From assembly GCF_900243745.1 (NCBI RefSeq), contig NZ_LT984798.1:248001-312000 (forward strand): 64,000 nt of DNA. Direction: 5' to 3'. Source of the DNA: Desulfovibrio sp. G11. GTDB taxonomy: Bacteria > Desulfobacterota > Desulfovibrionia > Desulfovibrionales > Desulfovibrionaceae. The notes beneath the pieces were generated by a model. That model saw nothing but the letters and a program-made list of their open reading frames with translations, was not told the origin of the DNA and ran no database searches. The position numbers were made by a program, and so were the translations under genes. Positions within the stretch are counted from its first letter, which is position 1. Every line of letters starts with the position of its first letter. Below are positions 8,658 to 16,890 of this stretch, piece by piece.

Positions 8658-9743
8658 TCAGGCCAGCCAGCAGCGGACGCGCCAGCCCGGCGCACACTCT
8701 TTCCAGACCGGGGCCTCGTTACGGCAGACATCCTGCGCCAGCGGGCACCGCGGGTGAAAGCGGCAACCGGCCGGCGGGTCCAGCGGGCTGGGCAGTTCGC
8801 CCTCAAGTGGTTCTGCCAGACGGCCCCCACTTTCTCCGCTGGGCATGGCCGCCATGAGCGCACGCGTATACGGATGCGCCGCACCGGAAAAAAGCTGCCC
8901 GGCCAGAGCCTCTTCTACAATCTGCCCCAGATACATGACCGCTATACGGCTGCATAAAAAGCCCACCACGGCAAGATCGTGAGAAATAAAAAGATAGGCC
9001 GGGCCGAAATGCTCCTGCACATCGCGAAGCAGATTGAGAATCTGGGCCTGCACCGAAGCATCCAGAGCTGACACCGGTTCATCGCAGATGACTACATCGG
9101 GCCGGGTGATCAGGGCGCGGGCAACGGCAATGCGCTGGCGTTGCCCACCGGAAAACTCGTGGGGATACCGCCCCCCCATGCCCTCAAGGCCCACGGTGGC
9201 GAGCATCCGGTCAGCCAGATCGTTTCGTTCGGCGCGGGGCAGGTTGCGGGCGGCCAAGGGTTCGGCAATGGAGGTTCGCACACAACGACGCGGATTAAGC
9301 GAAGAAAAAGGATCCTGAAAAACCATCTGTATCCGGCCGGAGGCCCAACTGCCCGCACCGGCAGGGGGCAACTCCCTGCCGTCCAGCAATACGCGGCCTT
9401 CAGTAGGTGGCAGCAGGCCGCAGGCCAGACGCCCCAAAGTAGATTTGCCGCAGCCCGATTCGCCCACAAGGCCCAGGCTTTCACCCGGAGCAAGACTCAG
9501 GTTTACATCGTCCACGGCAACCAGCATGCGTTGCTCCGCGAACAGGCCGCGGCTGATGGAAAAATGTCGCGATACGTTGTGCAGTTCCAGCAGCGAAGCG
9601 GCAACAGACTGCGACAGGCAGGCGGCATCCGTAGCGGGAAACATACCATCCATAGGCTCATTGGCCCTGTCCGGTCCAACCGCGTCCAACCTCGTGTCAG
9701 GTGCCGCGCCGTCAGCACGCATGCCCTGCTCGCCGCTCAGCAC
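8658..9743 (-). CDS. Oligopeptide/dipeptide ABC transporter ATPase (OppF/DppF type)
   Basis: A 361-residue cytoplasmic ATPase. It shows Walker A (GESGCGKST), the Q-loop region (MVFQDPFSSLNP), the ABC signature (FSGGQRQRIAVARAL), Walker B (VVICDEPVSALD) and the switch His (FISHDLAVV), ending with the Cys-rich oligo_HPY tail (CRFHPRCPLAQDVC). A GTG start overlaps the cobT stop (GTGCTGA), so translation is coupled. The first 50 residues are unconserved and an internal start is possible. The usual permeases, binding protein and OppD partner are not in the window, so this is an orphan subunit here; peptide or nickel uptake are both possible. Confidence 0.85.
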   Translation of the reverse strand: MLSGEQGMRADGAAPDTRLDAVGPDRANEPMDGMFPATDAACLSQSVAASLLELHNVSRHFSISRGLFAEQRMLVAVDDVNLSLAPGESLGLVGESGCGKSTLGRLACGLLPPTEGRVLLDGRELPPAGAGSWASGRIQMVFQDPFSSLNPRRCVRTSIAEPLAARNLPRAERNDLADRMLATVGLEGMGGRYPHEFSGGQRQRIAVARALITRPDVVICDEPVSALDASVQAQILNLLRDVQEHFGPAYLFISHDLAVVGFLCSRIAVMYLGQIVEEALAGQLFSGAAHPYTRALMAAMPSGESGGRLAEPLEGELPSPLDPPAGCRFHPRCPLAQDVCRNEAPVWKECAPGWRVRCWLA

Positions 9744-10855
9744 GCATCTACTCCGGCTGCACCGAATGTAGCCATATCATTGTATATGTCCACAGCGCAG
9801 CGCAGCAGCGCGTAGGCAGTGGCCCCCCCTGTGCCTTCGCCCAGCCGCATGTCCAGATGCAGGAGAGGACGGTGGTCTGTGGCGGCCGTTTCAAGCCGGG
9901 CCAAAGCGCGTCCATGCCCCTGTTCGGCCGAAGCGTGGGCCAGCACCGCATAATCGCCCAGGGTCGGGCATATGCGCAAAGCTGCCACATATGCGGCACT
10001 GCAGATAAAGCCGTCCACCAGCACCGGCAGGCAACGCGAGGCGGCGCCCAGCATGACGCCACTCATGACGGCAATTTCAAATCCACCAAGGGCCGCCAGG
10101 ACAGCCACCGGGTCACCAGCGCTCAGATGCCCTGCATTAACGGCAAGAGCGCGGCGCACAACCTCGGCCTTGTGGCGCACCATGGCCGCATCCGACCCGG
10201 CTCCCGGTCCGGCCATGACTTCGGGATCAAGCCCCAGCAGGGCGCAGTAAAGTGCTGTGCCGGAAGTGGAGTTGGCAATGCCCATTTCACCCACGCCAAG
10301 ACATTGATAGCCCTTGTCGGCGGCGTCATGGGCCAGTTCGATGCCCGTGCGCAGGGCCGCCAGGCAGACATCGATGCTCATGGCCGGACCAAGGCTCAAG
10401 TCTGCCGTGCCGTTGCCGAGGCGGCGGTCAAGCAGGATGGGGTGCGCCGCAAAGGGACCACCCGCGCACCCGGCGTCCACAACAAGCAGATCCATACCCG
10501 TGCTGCGGCACAGCACATTGATGGCCGCGCCGCCATCAAAAAAATTCTGCACCATCTGGCGCGTCACAGCCTGTGGAAAAGGTGAAACACCTTGCGCCGC
10601 CACGCCGTGGTCGCCAGCCACTGTCAGCATGAGAGCCGGGCTGACGCTCAAAGGCGTCTGCCCCCGGCGCATGGCGTAAATCCTGCGGGCCAGGTCCTCG
10701 AGCCTGCCGAGACTGCCCCGGGGCTTGGTAAGATTGTCCAGATGGGCCTGGGCCGCAACCATATCCTGCTGCCGCAGTGGTTCAATACGCAAGCCGGGGA
10801 AAAAACGTTCCAGCCAGGGGGACGGACAAGAAGATGAAAAAGTGCTGTCGTTCAT
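9737..10855 (-). CDS. cobT: Nicotinate-nucleotide:dimethylbenzimidazole phosphoribosyltransferase
   Basis: A 372-residue enzyme making alpha-ribazole phosphate for the lower ligand of cobalamin. Conserved blocks include LTKPRGSLGRLEDLA near the N-terminus, VAGDHGVAAQGVSPFPQ, NFFDGGAAINVL, GEMGIANST and, near the end, the Glu-containing MRLGEGTGG that holds the catalytic base. Length is slightly above the usual 350. No other cobalamin gene adjoins it. It leads a two-gene minus-strand unit with the ABC ATPase and is divergent from the Do-like protease gene. Confidence 0.93.
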   Translation of the reverse strand: MNDSTFSSSCPSPWLERFFPGLRIEPLRQQDMVAAQAHLDNLTKPRGSLGRLEDLARRIYAMRRGQTPLSVSPALMLTVAGDHGVAAQGVSPFPQAVTRQMVQNFFDGGAAINVLCRSTGMDLLVVDAGCAGGPFAAHPILLDRRLGNGTADLSLGPAMSIDVCLAALRTGIELAHDAADKGYQCLGVGEMGIANSTSGTALYCALLGLDPEVMAGPGAGSDAAMVRHKAEVVRRALAVNAGHLSAGDPVAVLAALGGFEIAVMSGVMLGAASRCLPVLVDGFICSAAYVAALRICPTLGDYAVLAHASAEQGHGRALARLETAATDHRPLLHLDMRLGEGTGGATAYALLRCAVDIYNDMATFGAAGVDAC

Positions 10856-10990
10856 GTTTTTTCTCTAGCCTTTCCGGCAATCCTGCGCAAGGGCCGGGCC
10901 TTTTATTCGGCAATCTGCTTCGCGGCCCTTTACGAACAGTTCACGATGGTTATGTATGTGAGGTAAAAAAGCCCCAAAGGGATACCAAAA

Positions 10991-12433
10991 ATGACCCAAT
11001 CGCTTACAGCCATATACAAAAAAATGCCTTCCGGCATCAGACGGCTTGCCGGACCCAGACATTTTTGCGGCATCCATCGCACACTGGCCTGGGCCATGTA
11101 CTGGACCCTGCTGACACTTCTTTCAGGCGGGCTGCTCACTCTGGCCCCTCTCACGGCAGGAGCGGCCCCGCAGGAAGGCAGCCCGCGCATGACGCCTGTT
11201 GTACGCGCAGTTCAGGCAGTTGCGCCGGCAGTAGTCAATATCACCAGCACGCAGGTAATCCAGGGGCAGACCCTTTCGCCACTGGAACAGTTCTTCGGGC
11301 CGGGCCGCGGGCCGGGCTTTGGCGGCCCGCGCTCGCCCCGCAAGCAAAAACGCGAAAGCCTTGGCTCGGGCGTTATTGTGGACGGCAAGAAAGGCCTTGT
11401 GCTCACTAACGCCCACGTTATCGCGGGCGGCGATGAAGTTATGGTGCGCCTGCTGGACGGCCGCGAATTTCCCGCCGCCATATGCGGCGCGGACCCGGAT
11501 TTCGACATAGCCGTGCTGCAGGTCAAAGGTGCCAGCGACCTGCCCTCTGTGAGCCTGGGCAACTCGGACAACATCCTGCCCGGCGAAACAGCCATCGCCA
11601 TCGGCAATCCTTTCGGCTTCAGCCATACGGTGACCACAGGCGTCATTTCTGCCCTGGGGCGCACCATCCGCAGCCGCAACAGCGCTTTTACCGACCTCAT
11701 CCAGACTGATGCCGCCATCAACCCCGGCAACAGCGGCGGCCCCCTGCTGAATCTCGAAGGCGTGCTTATAGGCATCAATACCGCAGTAGACGCCCGTGGC
11801 GAAGGTATCGGCTTTGCCATACCCGTCAACAAGGCCAGGCGCGTCATGTCTGACCTTATGGACAAAGGCGGTGTTGCCCCGCTCTGGCTTGGGCTTGACG
11901 TGCAGGATGTAGACCCGCACACGGCCATGGCCCTGGGCCTCAGCAGGGCGCGCGGTGTGCTGGTTACCGCGGTTCTTCCCGGCACTCCGGCTGAAAAGGT
12001 CCGCCTGCGTCCCGGCGATATCATAGACAGCATCAACGCGACGCCCGTGCGCGACAGGCGCGATTACCTCGATATTCTGCGCAACCAGACCGCAGACGCC
12101 AAGCTGCGCCTGAGTCTGCGGCGCGATGGCGAAACTGTGCCGCTGGATATAACACCGGCGCCCTTTACCGATGAAAATGCCCGCAACCTCATGCTGAAAC
12201 GCTGGGGATTCAGGGTGGCGCAAACAGCCGGAAAAGTGACCGTGAGCAGTGTTAACGCCAATGGGCCTTCGCCCTTTCTGCAAAAAGGCGATATCATCTC
12301 CGCAGTGGGGGCGATTCCCGTGCAGGAAGAAAAGGATCTTTTACAGGCTTTCAGGCGAGAACGCATGTCTGGCCAGGTACTTATGCAAATCACGCGTAAC
12401 GGCAAAGGCTATTACGCACGGCTTGTTCCGTAA
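10991..12433 (+). CDS. degP: Do-like periplasmic serine protease (DegP/DegQ family)
   Basis: A 480-residue periplasmic protease/chaperone. The N-terminal membrane segment (about 34-55; WTLLTLLSGGLLTLAPLTAG) looks like a signal sequence. The trypsin-like domain has the catalytic triad H142 (LTNAHV), D172 (DFDIAVL) and S248 (NPGNSGGPL). Two PDZ domains follow (about 290-380 and 395-475; VRLRPGDIIDSINATP, LQKGDIISAVGAIPV). A short Pro/Gly-rich loop precedes the active site, as in DegP. An AAGGG ribosome site lies 11 bases before the ATG. A stem with a U-tract terminates it. Confidence 0.93.
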   Translation: MTQSLTAIYKKMPSGIRRLAGPRHFCGIHRTLAWAMYWTLLTLLSGGLLTLAPLTAGAAPQEGSPRMTPVVRAVQAVAPAVVNITSTQVIQGQTLSPLEQFFGPGRGPGFGGPRSPRKQKRESLGSGVIVDGKKGLVLTNAHVIAGGDEVMVRLLDGREFPAAICGADPDFDIAVLQVKGASDLPSVSLGNSDNILPGETAIAIGNPFGFSHTVTTGVISALGRTIRSRNSAFTDLIQTDAAINPGNSGGPLLNLEGVLIGINTAVDARGEGIGFAIPVNKARRVMSDLMDKGGVAPLWLGLDVQDVDPHTAMALGLSRARGVLVTAVLPGTPAEKVRLRPGDIIDSINATPVRDRRDYLDILRNQTADAKLRLSLRRDGETVPLDITPAPFTDENARNLMLKRWGFRVAQTAGKVTVSSVNANGPSPFLQKGDIISAVGAIPVQEEKDLLQAFRRERMSGQVLMQITRNGKGYYARLVP

Positions 12434-12514
12434 GAGAAAACAACAGTCCTGACTGCCCGGAAAACACGGAATTTTGATGCCGATTCTGTATCCTGTCACA
12501 GGGCTGATGCTTAC

Positions 12515-12538
12515 AAACGGCCGCCGGCAGCCGTTTTT
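12515..12538 (+). terminator. Terminator after the Do-like protease
   Basis: A 7-bp stem AAACGGC (12515-12521) with GCCGTTT (12530-12536) runs into five T. Confidence 0.65.
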
Positions 12539-12651
12539 ACGGCACGGCGCAAAGGACACTTGACAGGGGGATGGCCTGAAGCTATCCAATTGCACAAGCT
12601 AATTCTACCCGCTTGTGTGATCAAGCAAGACAACCTATTGGGAGGACGATC

Positions 12652-12840
12652 ATGGGTTACAATGTGAATGTCGATGTGGACAAGTGCATAGGCTGTGGCG
12701 AATGCGTGGACGTGTGCCCCGTTGAAGTTTATGAAATCAAAGACAGCAAGTGCGAAGCCGTGAGCCCCGAAGAGTGCCTCGGCTGTGAATCCTGTGTGGA
12801 AGTCTGCGAAGTTAACGCCATCACCATTGACGAAAACTAG
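12652..12840 (+). CDS. Bacterial-type 2[4Fe-4S] ferredoxin
   Basis: A 62-residue electron carrier. Two CxxCxxCxxxC motifs are complete: C12, C15, C18, C22 (followed by Pro) and C42, C45, C48, C52 (followed by Glu), so two [4Fe-4S] clusters are expected. C34 is an extra cysteine between them. The start at 12652 is set by GGGAGGAC just upstream; an earlier in-frame start at 12613 has no ribosome site. It resembles small Desulfovibrio ferredoxins that serve pyruvate oxidation. It stands alone between terminator-like structures. Confidence 0.93.
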   Translation: MGYNVNVDVDKCIGCGECVDVCPVEVYEIKDSKCEAVSPEECLGCESCVEVCEVNAITIDEN

Positions 12841-13141
12841 GTGATGATGGAAGGCCTTGCGGCATTCCATTGTTGACCCACTCGCAGACAGAGTGTTGTG
12901 CCGCCCGACGCTCGCGCGCCAGGCGGCACTTACATAAAACGCGCAAACCACGGGCGCCCGCATGTGCAGGTCTGCATAAAAAACCTGATACGTATACGGC
13001 GAACCAACGCGGGTTCTGAAACTGACCCGCCCGAAGGCCCGGGGCCACAAGCGCACGGGCAAGACGCAAAGCCCGAAAAAACCGCCCCGCCGCACACCTG
13101 CCGGACGGCCCATACGCCTTCCGCACAGCCACAGGAAAGCC
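12841..13141. other. Intergenic region after ferredoxin
   Basis: About 300 bases. An inverted repeat GTGCCGCC/GGCGGCAC at about 12898-12929, without a U-tract, may end the ferredoxin transcript. I see no gene here. Confidence 0.45.
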
Positions 13142-13813
13142 ATGATCCCTGACCTGACCGCTATTTTCACCCGCTACGAAAGCCTGCGGGCCGAGGCCGA
13201 CGCCCTGTTTGAACGGGTGCGCGACAGCTATCCCCAGTGCGTGACCTGTAAGGAAGGCTGCAGCGACTGCTGCCACGCCATGTTTGACCTTTCGCTGGTG
13301 GAAGCCATGTATATCAACCGGGCCTTTAACGCCACTTTCGGGCATGGTCCCGAGCGCTCGGCCATACTGGAACGCGCTTCAGAACTTGACCGCCACACCA
13401 CCCGTCTCAAGCGCGAACTGTACAGGGCAGAAAAAGACGGCGAAAGCCCCGAAGATATCCTGAGCATCGCCGCCAAGGTCAAAATGCGCTGCCCTTTGCT
13501 GGACGACGCGGACCGTTGCCTTCTTTATGAAGCACGGCCCGTCACCTGCCGCATTTATGGCGTGCCTACGGCTATCCGTGGTCAGGGCCATGTTTGCGGT
13601 TTTTCCGCCTTTGAAAAAGGCAAGGCCTACCCCACCGTACATATGGACAAAATGTATGACAGGCTCGAAGGACTGAGCAAGGACATCGCAACCACGGTGC
13701 AGTCACGCTTCAAGGAACTGCACGAGGTGTATGTACCGCTGTCCATGGCCCTGCTGACCCGTTACGACGAAAGCTATCTCGGCATTGGGCCGGCCAAGAA
13801 AGAACAGGCCTGA
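13142..13813 (+). CDS. YkgJ-family cysteine cluster protein
   Basis: A 223-residue protein with the CxxCxxCC type cluster of the YkgJ (CxxCxxCC) family: CVTCKEGCSDCCHAMFDLS near residues 37-55, CPLLDDADRCLLYEARPVTC (residues about 119-138), and a late Cys (GHVCGF). These cysteines are thought to bind zinc or an Fe-S cluster; no reaction is established. An AGGAAAG ribosome site precedes the ATG. It is the first of a likely plus-strand group with the two genes after it. Confidence 0.85.
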   Translation: MIPDLTAIFTRYESLRAEADALFERVRDSYPQCVTCKEGCSDCCHAMFDLSLVEAMYINRAFNATFGHGPERSAILERASELDRHTTRLKRELYRAEKDGESPEDILSIAAKVKMRCPLLDDADRCLLYEARPVTCRIYGVPTAIRGQGHVCGFSAFEKGKAYPTVHMDKMYDRLEGLSKDIATTVQSRFKELHEVYVPLSMALLTRYDESYLGIGPAKKEQA

Positions 13814-13958
13814 TACAAAACGGCGCAGCACTGTATTTTGCCGGGGCTGACACAGCCGCAACCGCCCGTGCGCGCGGGGGCGTGGCGGCGGCGCGGGCCT
13901 CACAGGGCCGTAGTTACGCGCCGGAAAACGGATTTTCGCGCATCGCAAGGAGTCCGGC

Positions 13959-14351
13959 ATGTTCGGCAGCATACCCGCTACCGTCTTTCGAGACGGTACG
14001 CCGCAGGAACTTACGGAAGAGCAGGAAAAGCTCAAGCGCGAGATTTATGAGCGCATGAATCCGCGCCGCCGCAAGTTTGTGGACCGCCTGGGCTACGACA
14101 ACTGGGATCCCTTCCAGAAGCCCAACGATCCCCTTGACCTGCGCACAGACATAAGCAAGCGCACCACACAGCAGCTTGTGAACGAATTTTTACACGACGC
14201 GGGCAAAAAAGGCCCGTATGGCAAGGCTTACAGCAAGGGCGCTACGGAATGCGCCCTGGGCGTTATCAATAAAGACGAAAAATACATGGGCATTTTCGAC
14301 TTTTGCCGCTGGTACTATGATCTTCTGAAAAGAGAGGGGCACATCCAATGA
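13959..14351 (+). CDS. Conserved hypothetical small protein
   Basis: A 130-residue soluble protein I do not recognise. It is rich in charged and aromatic residues (GYDNWDPFQKPNDPLDL, FDFCRWYYDLLKREG), has no signal peptide or membrane segment, and a single Cys in the last helix plus one near residue 98. AAGGAG precedes the ATG. The last four bases overlap the TPR gene start (ATGA), so the two products are likely made together and may interact. Confidence 0.8.
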   Translation: MFGSIPATVFRDGTPQELTEEQEKLKREIYERMNPRRRKFVDRLGYDNWDPFQKPNDPLDLRTDISKRTTQQLVNEFLHDAGKKGPYGKAYSKGATECALGVINKDEKYMGIFDFCRWYYDLLKREGHIQ

Positions 14352-14971
14352 AAGCTCGCTACGATGACCTGGACGAATACATTGCGGACCTCAAGGCGGA
14401 AATTGCCGAAAATGAGCAGTGCGCCAACCATTACTACAACCTGGGCCTGGCCCTGCTGACCAAGCGCGACTTCATCGCCGCCGAAGAAGCCTTTTTGAAC
14501 GCCGTGCGCAATTCTCCGCACCTGGCCGAAGGCTATGTGCAACTGGGCGGCATCTGCCTTGAGCGCGGCGACCTTGACGGCTGCCTGCGCTACAATGAAG
14601 AAGCAACCAACTGCCGTGCCAAGTTCCCCGTGCCGTGGAGCAACATTGCCTTTGTGCACCTGCAACGCGGCGAGCCGGACAAGGCCATCACCGCCCTGAA
14701 CAAGGCCCTCAAGTGGGACCCCAACTTTGTGCAGGCCCAGAACGCGCTGGCGACCGCCTATTTCATGAAGGGCGACATCAAGGCGTGCGAAGCGCAGTGC
14801 CTGTCCATCATCAAAAAAGAACCCGCCTTTGCCCCTGCCTGGAACAACCTGGCCCTGGCCTACTTTGACCAGAGCGAATTTGCCAAGGCTAAAGAAGCGG
14901 CCGACAAGGCGCAGGAACTGGGTTTTGAAGTGTCTGAAGGTTTTCTTGAGGAACTCAGGAACCACTGCTAG
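14348..14971 (+). CDS. Tetratricopeptide repeat protein
   Basis: A 207-residue cytoplasmic protein made of about five TPR units from residue 25 to the end. Each has the usual W/Y-x2-LG/A-x7-G-x2-A pattern (for example YYNLGLALLTKRDFIAAEEA, WSNIAFVHLQRGEPDKAI, WNNLALAYFDQSEFAKAK). TPR arrays are protein-binding scaffolds. There is no signal peptide. Its coupling to the preceding hypothetical gene suggests that protein as a client. The specific role is unknown. Confidence 0.85.
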   Translation: MKARYDDLDEYIADLKAEIAENEQCANHYYNLGLALLTKRDFIAAEEAFLNAVRNSPHLAEGYVQLGGICLERGDLDGCLRYNEEATNCRAKFPVPWSNIAFVHLQRGEPDKAITALNKALKWDPNFVQAQNALATAYFMKGDIKACEAQCLSIIKKEPAFAPAWNNLALAYFDQSEFAKAKEAADKAQELGFEVSEGFLEELRNHC

Positions 14972-14990
14972 CAATTTTTTGCTGTCCAGC

Positions 14991-15026
14991 ACAACGGCCC
15001 GCGAGTGTACGCTCGCGGGCCGTTGT
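14991..15026. terminator. Strong hairpin after the TPR gene
   Basis: A perfect 15-bp stem (ACAACGGCCCGCGAG with CTCGCGGGCCGTTGT) around a 6-base loop, 20 bases after the TPR stop. The T-run (14973-14978) lies before rather than after the stem, so it is not a canonical plus-strand terminator, but it is well placed to be an RNA 3' end. Confidence 0.5.
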
Positions 15027-15182
15027 CATATGCGCGGGCACCTTCGGGCATGGATATCGCACTCGGCGCACAGGCACACTTCTTGCTTGATTATGCGCAG
15101 TAAACGGGAACGGCCGATTTTGCCGCCCCATCGCCTGCCGCCGCACAACAGGGCGAAAGCGCAAAGCATAAGGAGAAGCCTC

Positions 15183-15473
15183 GTGGAACTGGAATTCCGT
15201 TTTCGCAATAATGATATGGGACCGCTTTTTCCCACGTTTCAGGAAAGGGTCAATGCCATGCTGCCCGCCAGCCATGCAGACGCGGCGTCTTCAGCCGCCC
15301 CCTCCCTTGAGACTCCGGCAGCTGAAACGCCTCACATGCTCAACAACGAGGAAATGACCCAGGCCCTGGCCCAGGTGGAAGAAGAAGCCGCCCAGCACAG
15401 CCAGGAAATGCTGCAGGCGCACTCCGGCCTCAATGAGCAGCGGGTAGCCCGCCTGCTTGGCCTGCTGGACTAG
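15183..15473 (+). CDS. Small hypothetical protein, GTG start
   Basis: A 96-residue protein. The GTG at 15183 is chosen because AAGGAGAAG lies just before it, while upstream in-frame starts run through the hairpin region. The product begins MELEFRFRNNDMGPLFPTF, then has an Ala/Pro-rich linker and a Glu/Gln-rich helix (about 55-94) that could be a short coiled coil. No family is recognised. A hairpin with a short U-tract follows directly. Confidence 0.7.
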   Translation: MELEFRFRNNDMGPLFPTFQERVNAMLPASHADAASSAAPSLETPAAETPHMLNNEEMTQALAQVEEEAAQHSQEMLQAHSGLNEQRVARLLGLLD

Positions 15474-15481
15474 CGTAGATC

Positions 15482-15514
15482 AACTTTGAACTGCTTCACA
15501 CTTCAAAGTTTTCA
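15482..15514 (+). terminator. Hairpin after the 96-residue gene
   Basis: AACTTTGAA (15482-15490) and TTCAAAGTT (15502-15510) form a perfect 9-bp stem, running into TTTTC, eight bases after the stop. Confidence 0.5.
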
Positions 15515-15724
15515 TTCTGTCGAAAATTGTATTTTCCGGCAAAATCCACGCCACGTTACGGCCCACTGCGCTCTTGTGCAGCGCTGAAAATATGGTCCGC
15601 AGCATTGCGGCACTCAGACGAAGTCGCCCAAGCCCCATGTGAGGCAACGGTATTCTGCGTCCATTTTTTGACGCTTTTTCCGGGCATAAAAAACGCGCTA
15701 CGCCGTTCATACCGTGGCGCGCGC

Positions 15725-16888
15725 TCAGGCCTGAAAAATATCCAGCCAGTGCGCAACCCGAACCCCCTGCGGGGCATGCGCCCGCAACTGCATGACACAG
15801 CCGCTGCATCCGGTCAGCGCCACTGACGGCACAGGCACTGCGGCGTCTGCATCAGGCGCAAGCCCCTGCCAGCAGGCTTCGGCCAGATCTCGGCTCAATT
15901 CGGGGTGCAGCATTCGCAGTACACCGCCAAAGCCGCAGCAAAGCGCCCTGCCTTTATGCAGGGCGGGCAGCAAGGGGGCAAGAAAAGCCAGATCCTCGTC
16001 CCGGCCGTCCCAATGGCATGGCGAATGGTATACCGCAACAGGCGGAACCGTCGTCGTGCGTTCCACATGCACCCCCCTGAAAAGAGATGAAAGCGGCGTA
16101 AGGCTTTCAAGCCACGCCTGCCCCTCTTCCGGCGGCAACAACCCGTCCATGACGGCGTACTGCCGCAGACTGTGCAGGCAGGAGGCGCAAAAAACCACCA
16201 GTGCCGGACGACCAAGCGCGCGCCAGCGGTTCACATTGGCCTGCGCCGCCTCCAGCGCCCGTTGCAACATGCCTGCATGCTCGTACGTGCCGCCGCAGCA
16301 GGAAAAACCGGGAGCGTCAGCCACACTGCCGCCAAGCGCGGCAATGATGCGCCCGGCCTTGTCTGTCCACTGCGGGCGCAGGCGGTCGGCGGTGCAGCCC
16401 CCAAAAACAGCAAATGCTTTTCCGGCAAGGGGCTTCACGCCCTGTGGGGGCAGACGCAGCCAGGAGACTTCGTGGTCAGACGCCCGCATGGCAAGCGCCG
16501 AGGCATGCAGAATGCCGAGTTTTTTAGGCAGGAGCGCACGTGGGGCCAATGGAGCCATACGGGCCGCGACGCGCCACAGGTAGCCGCCACGCTCGATCCA
16601 GTAACGCCAGAAATGCTGCTGCCAGCGCGGTTGCCGGGCACGGGCCGGGGCCAGTGCTTCCGGTACGGACAAAGCCCTTGCACAGGCGGTCTTGCAGCGT
16701 CCGCAACCGGCGCACTGCCCTGCCAGTTCCATGAGTGCGCGCCAGTCAAGCCGCGCATCACGATTCAGACCGGAACGCAAAAGGTTCTGCTTGGCCTTGG
16801 GGCTGAACTCCTCACTTTTGCGCAGCAGGAATACCGGGCAGCTTTCCAGGCAGGCCCCGCACTGCGTGCACTGCTTGAGCGCCGCCAT
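15725..16888 (-). CDS. glcF: Glycolate/lactate oxidase Fe-S subunit (GlcF/LutA-like, CCG domains)
   Basis: A 387-residue Fe-S protein. Two [4Fe-4S] motifs sit at the N-terminus (CTQCGACLESCP, residues 8-19; CAGCGRCKTACA near 58-69). Two CCG domains follow (FSCCGGTYEHAG and CHWDG...CCGFGG with a final TGCSGCVMQL). It should pass electrons from the flavin subunit encoded just upstream (2 bases apart) towards the membrane pool. It is shorter than E. coli GlcF (about 407). Lactate rather than glycolate is the likelier substrate in a sulfate reducer, but this is inference. Confidence 0.87.
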   Translation of the reverse strand: MAALKQCTQCGACLESCPVFLLRKSEEFSPKAKQNLLRSGLNRDARLDWRALMELAGQCAGCGRCKTACARALSVPEALAPARARQPRWQQHFWRYWIERGGYLWRVAARMAPLAPRALLPKKLGILHASALAMRASDHEVSWLRLPPQGVKPLAGKAFAVFGGCTADRLRPQWTDKAGRIIAALGGSVADAPGFSCCGGTYEHAGMLQRALEAAQANVNRWRALGRPALVVFCASCLHSLRQYAVMDGLLPPEEGQAWLESLTPLSSLFRGVHVERTTTVPPVAVYHSPCHWDGRDEDLAFLAPLLPALHKGRALCCGFGGVLRMLHPELSRDLAEACWQGLAPDADAAVPVPSVALTGCSGCVMQLRAHAPQGVRVAHWLDIFQA

Positions 16889-16890
16889 GC

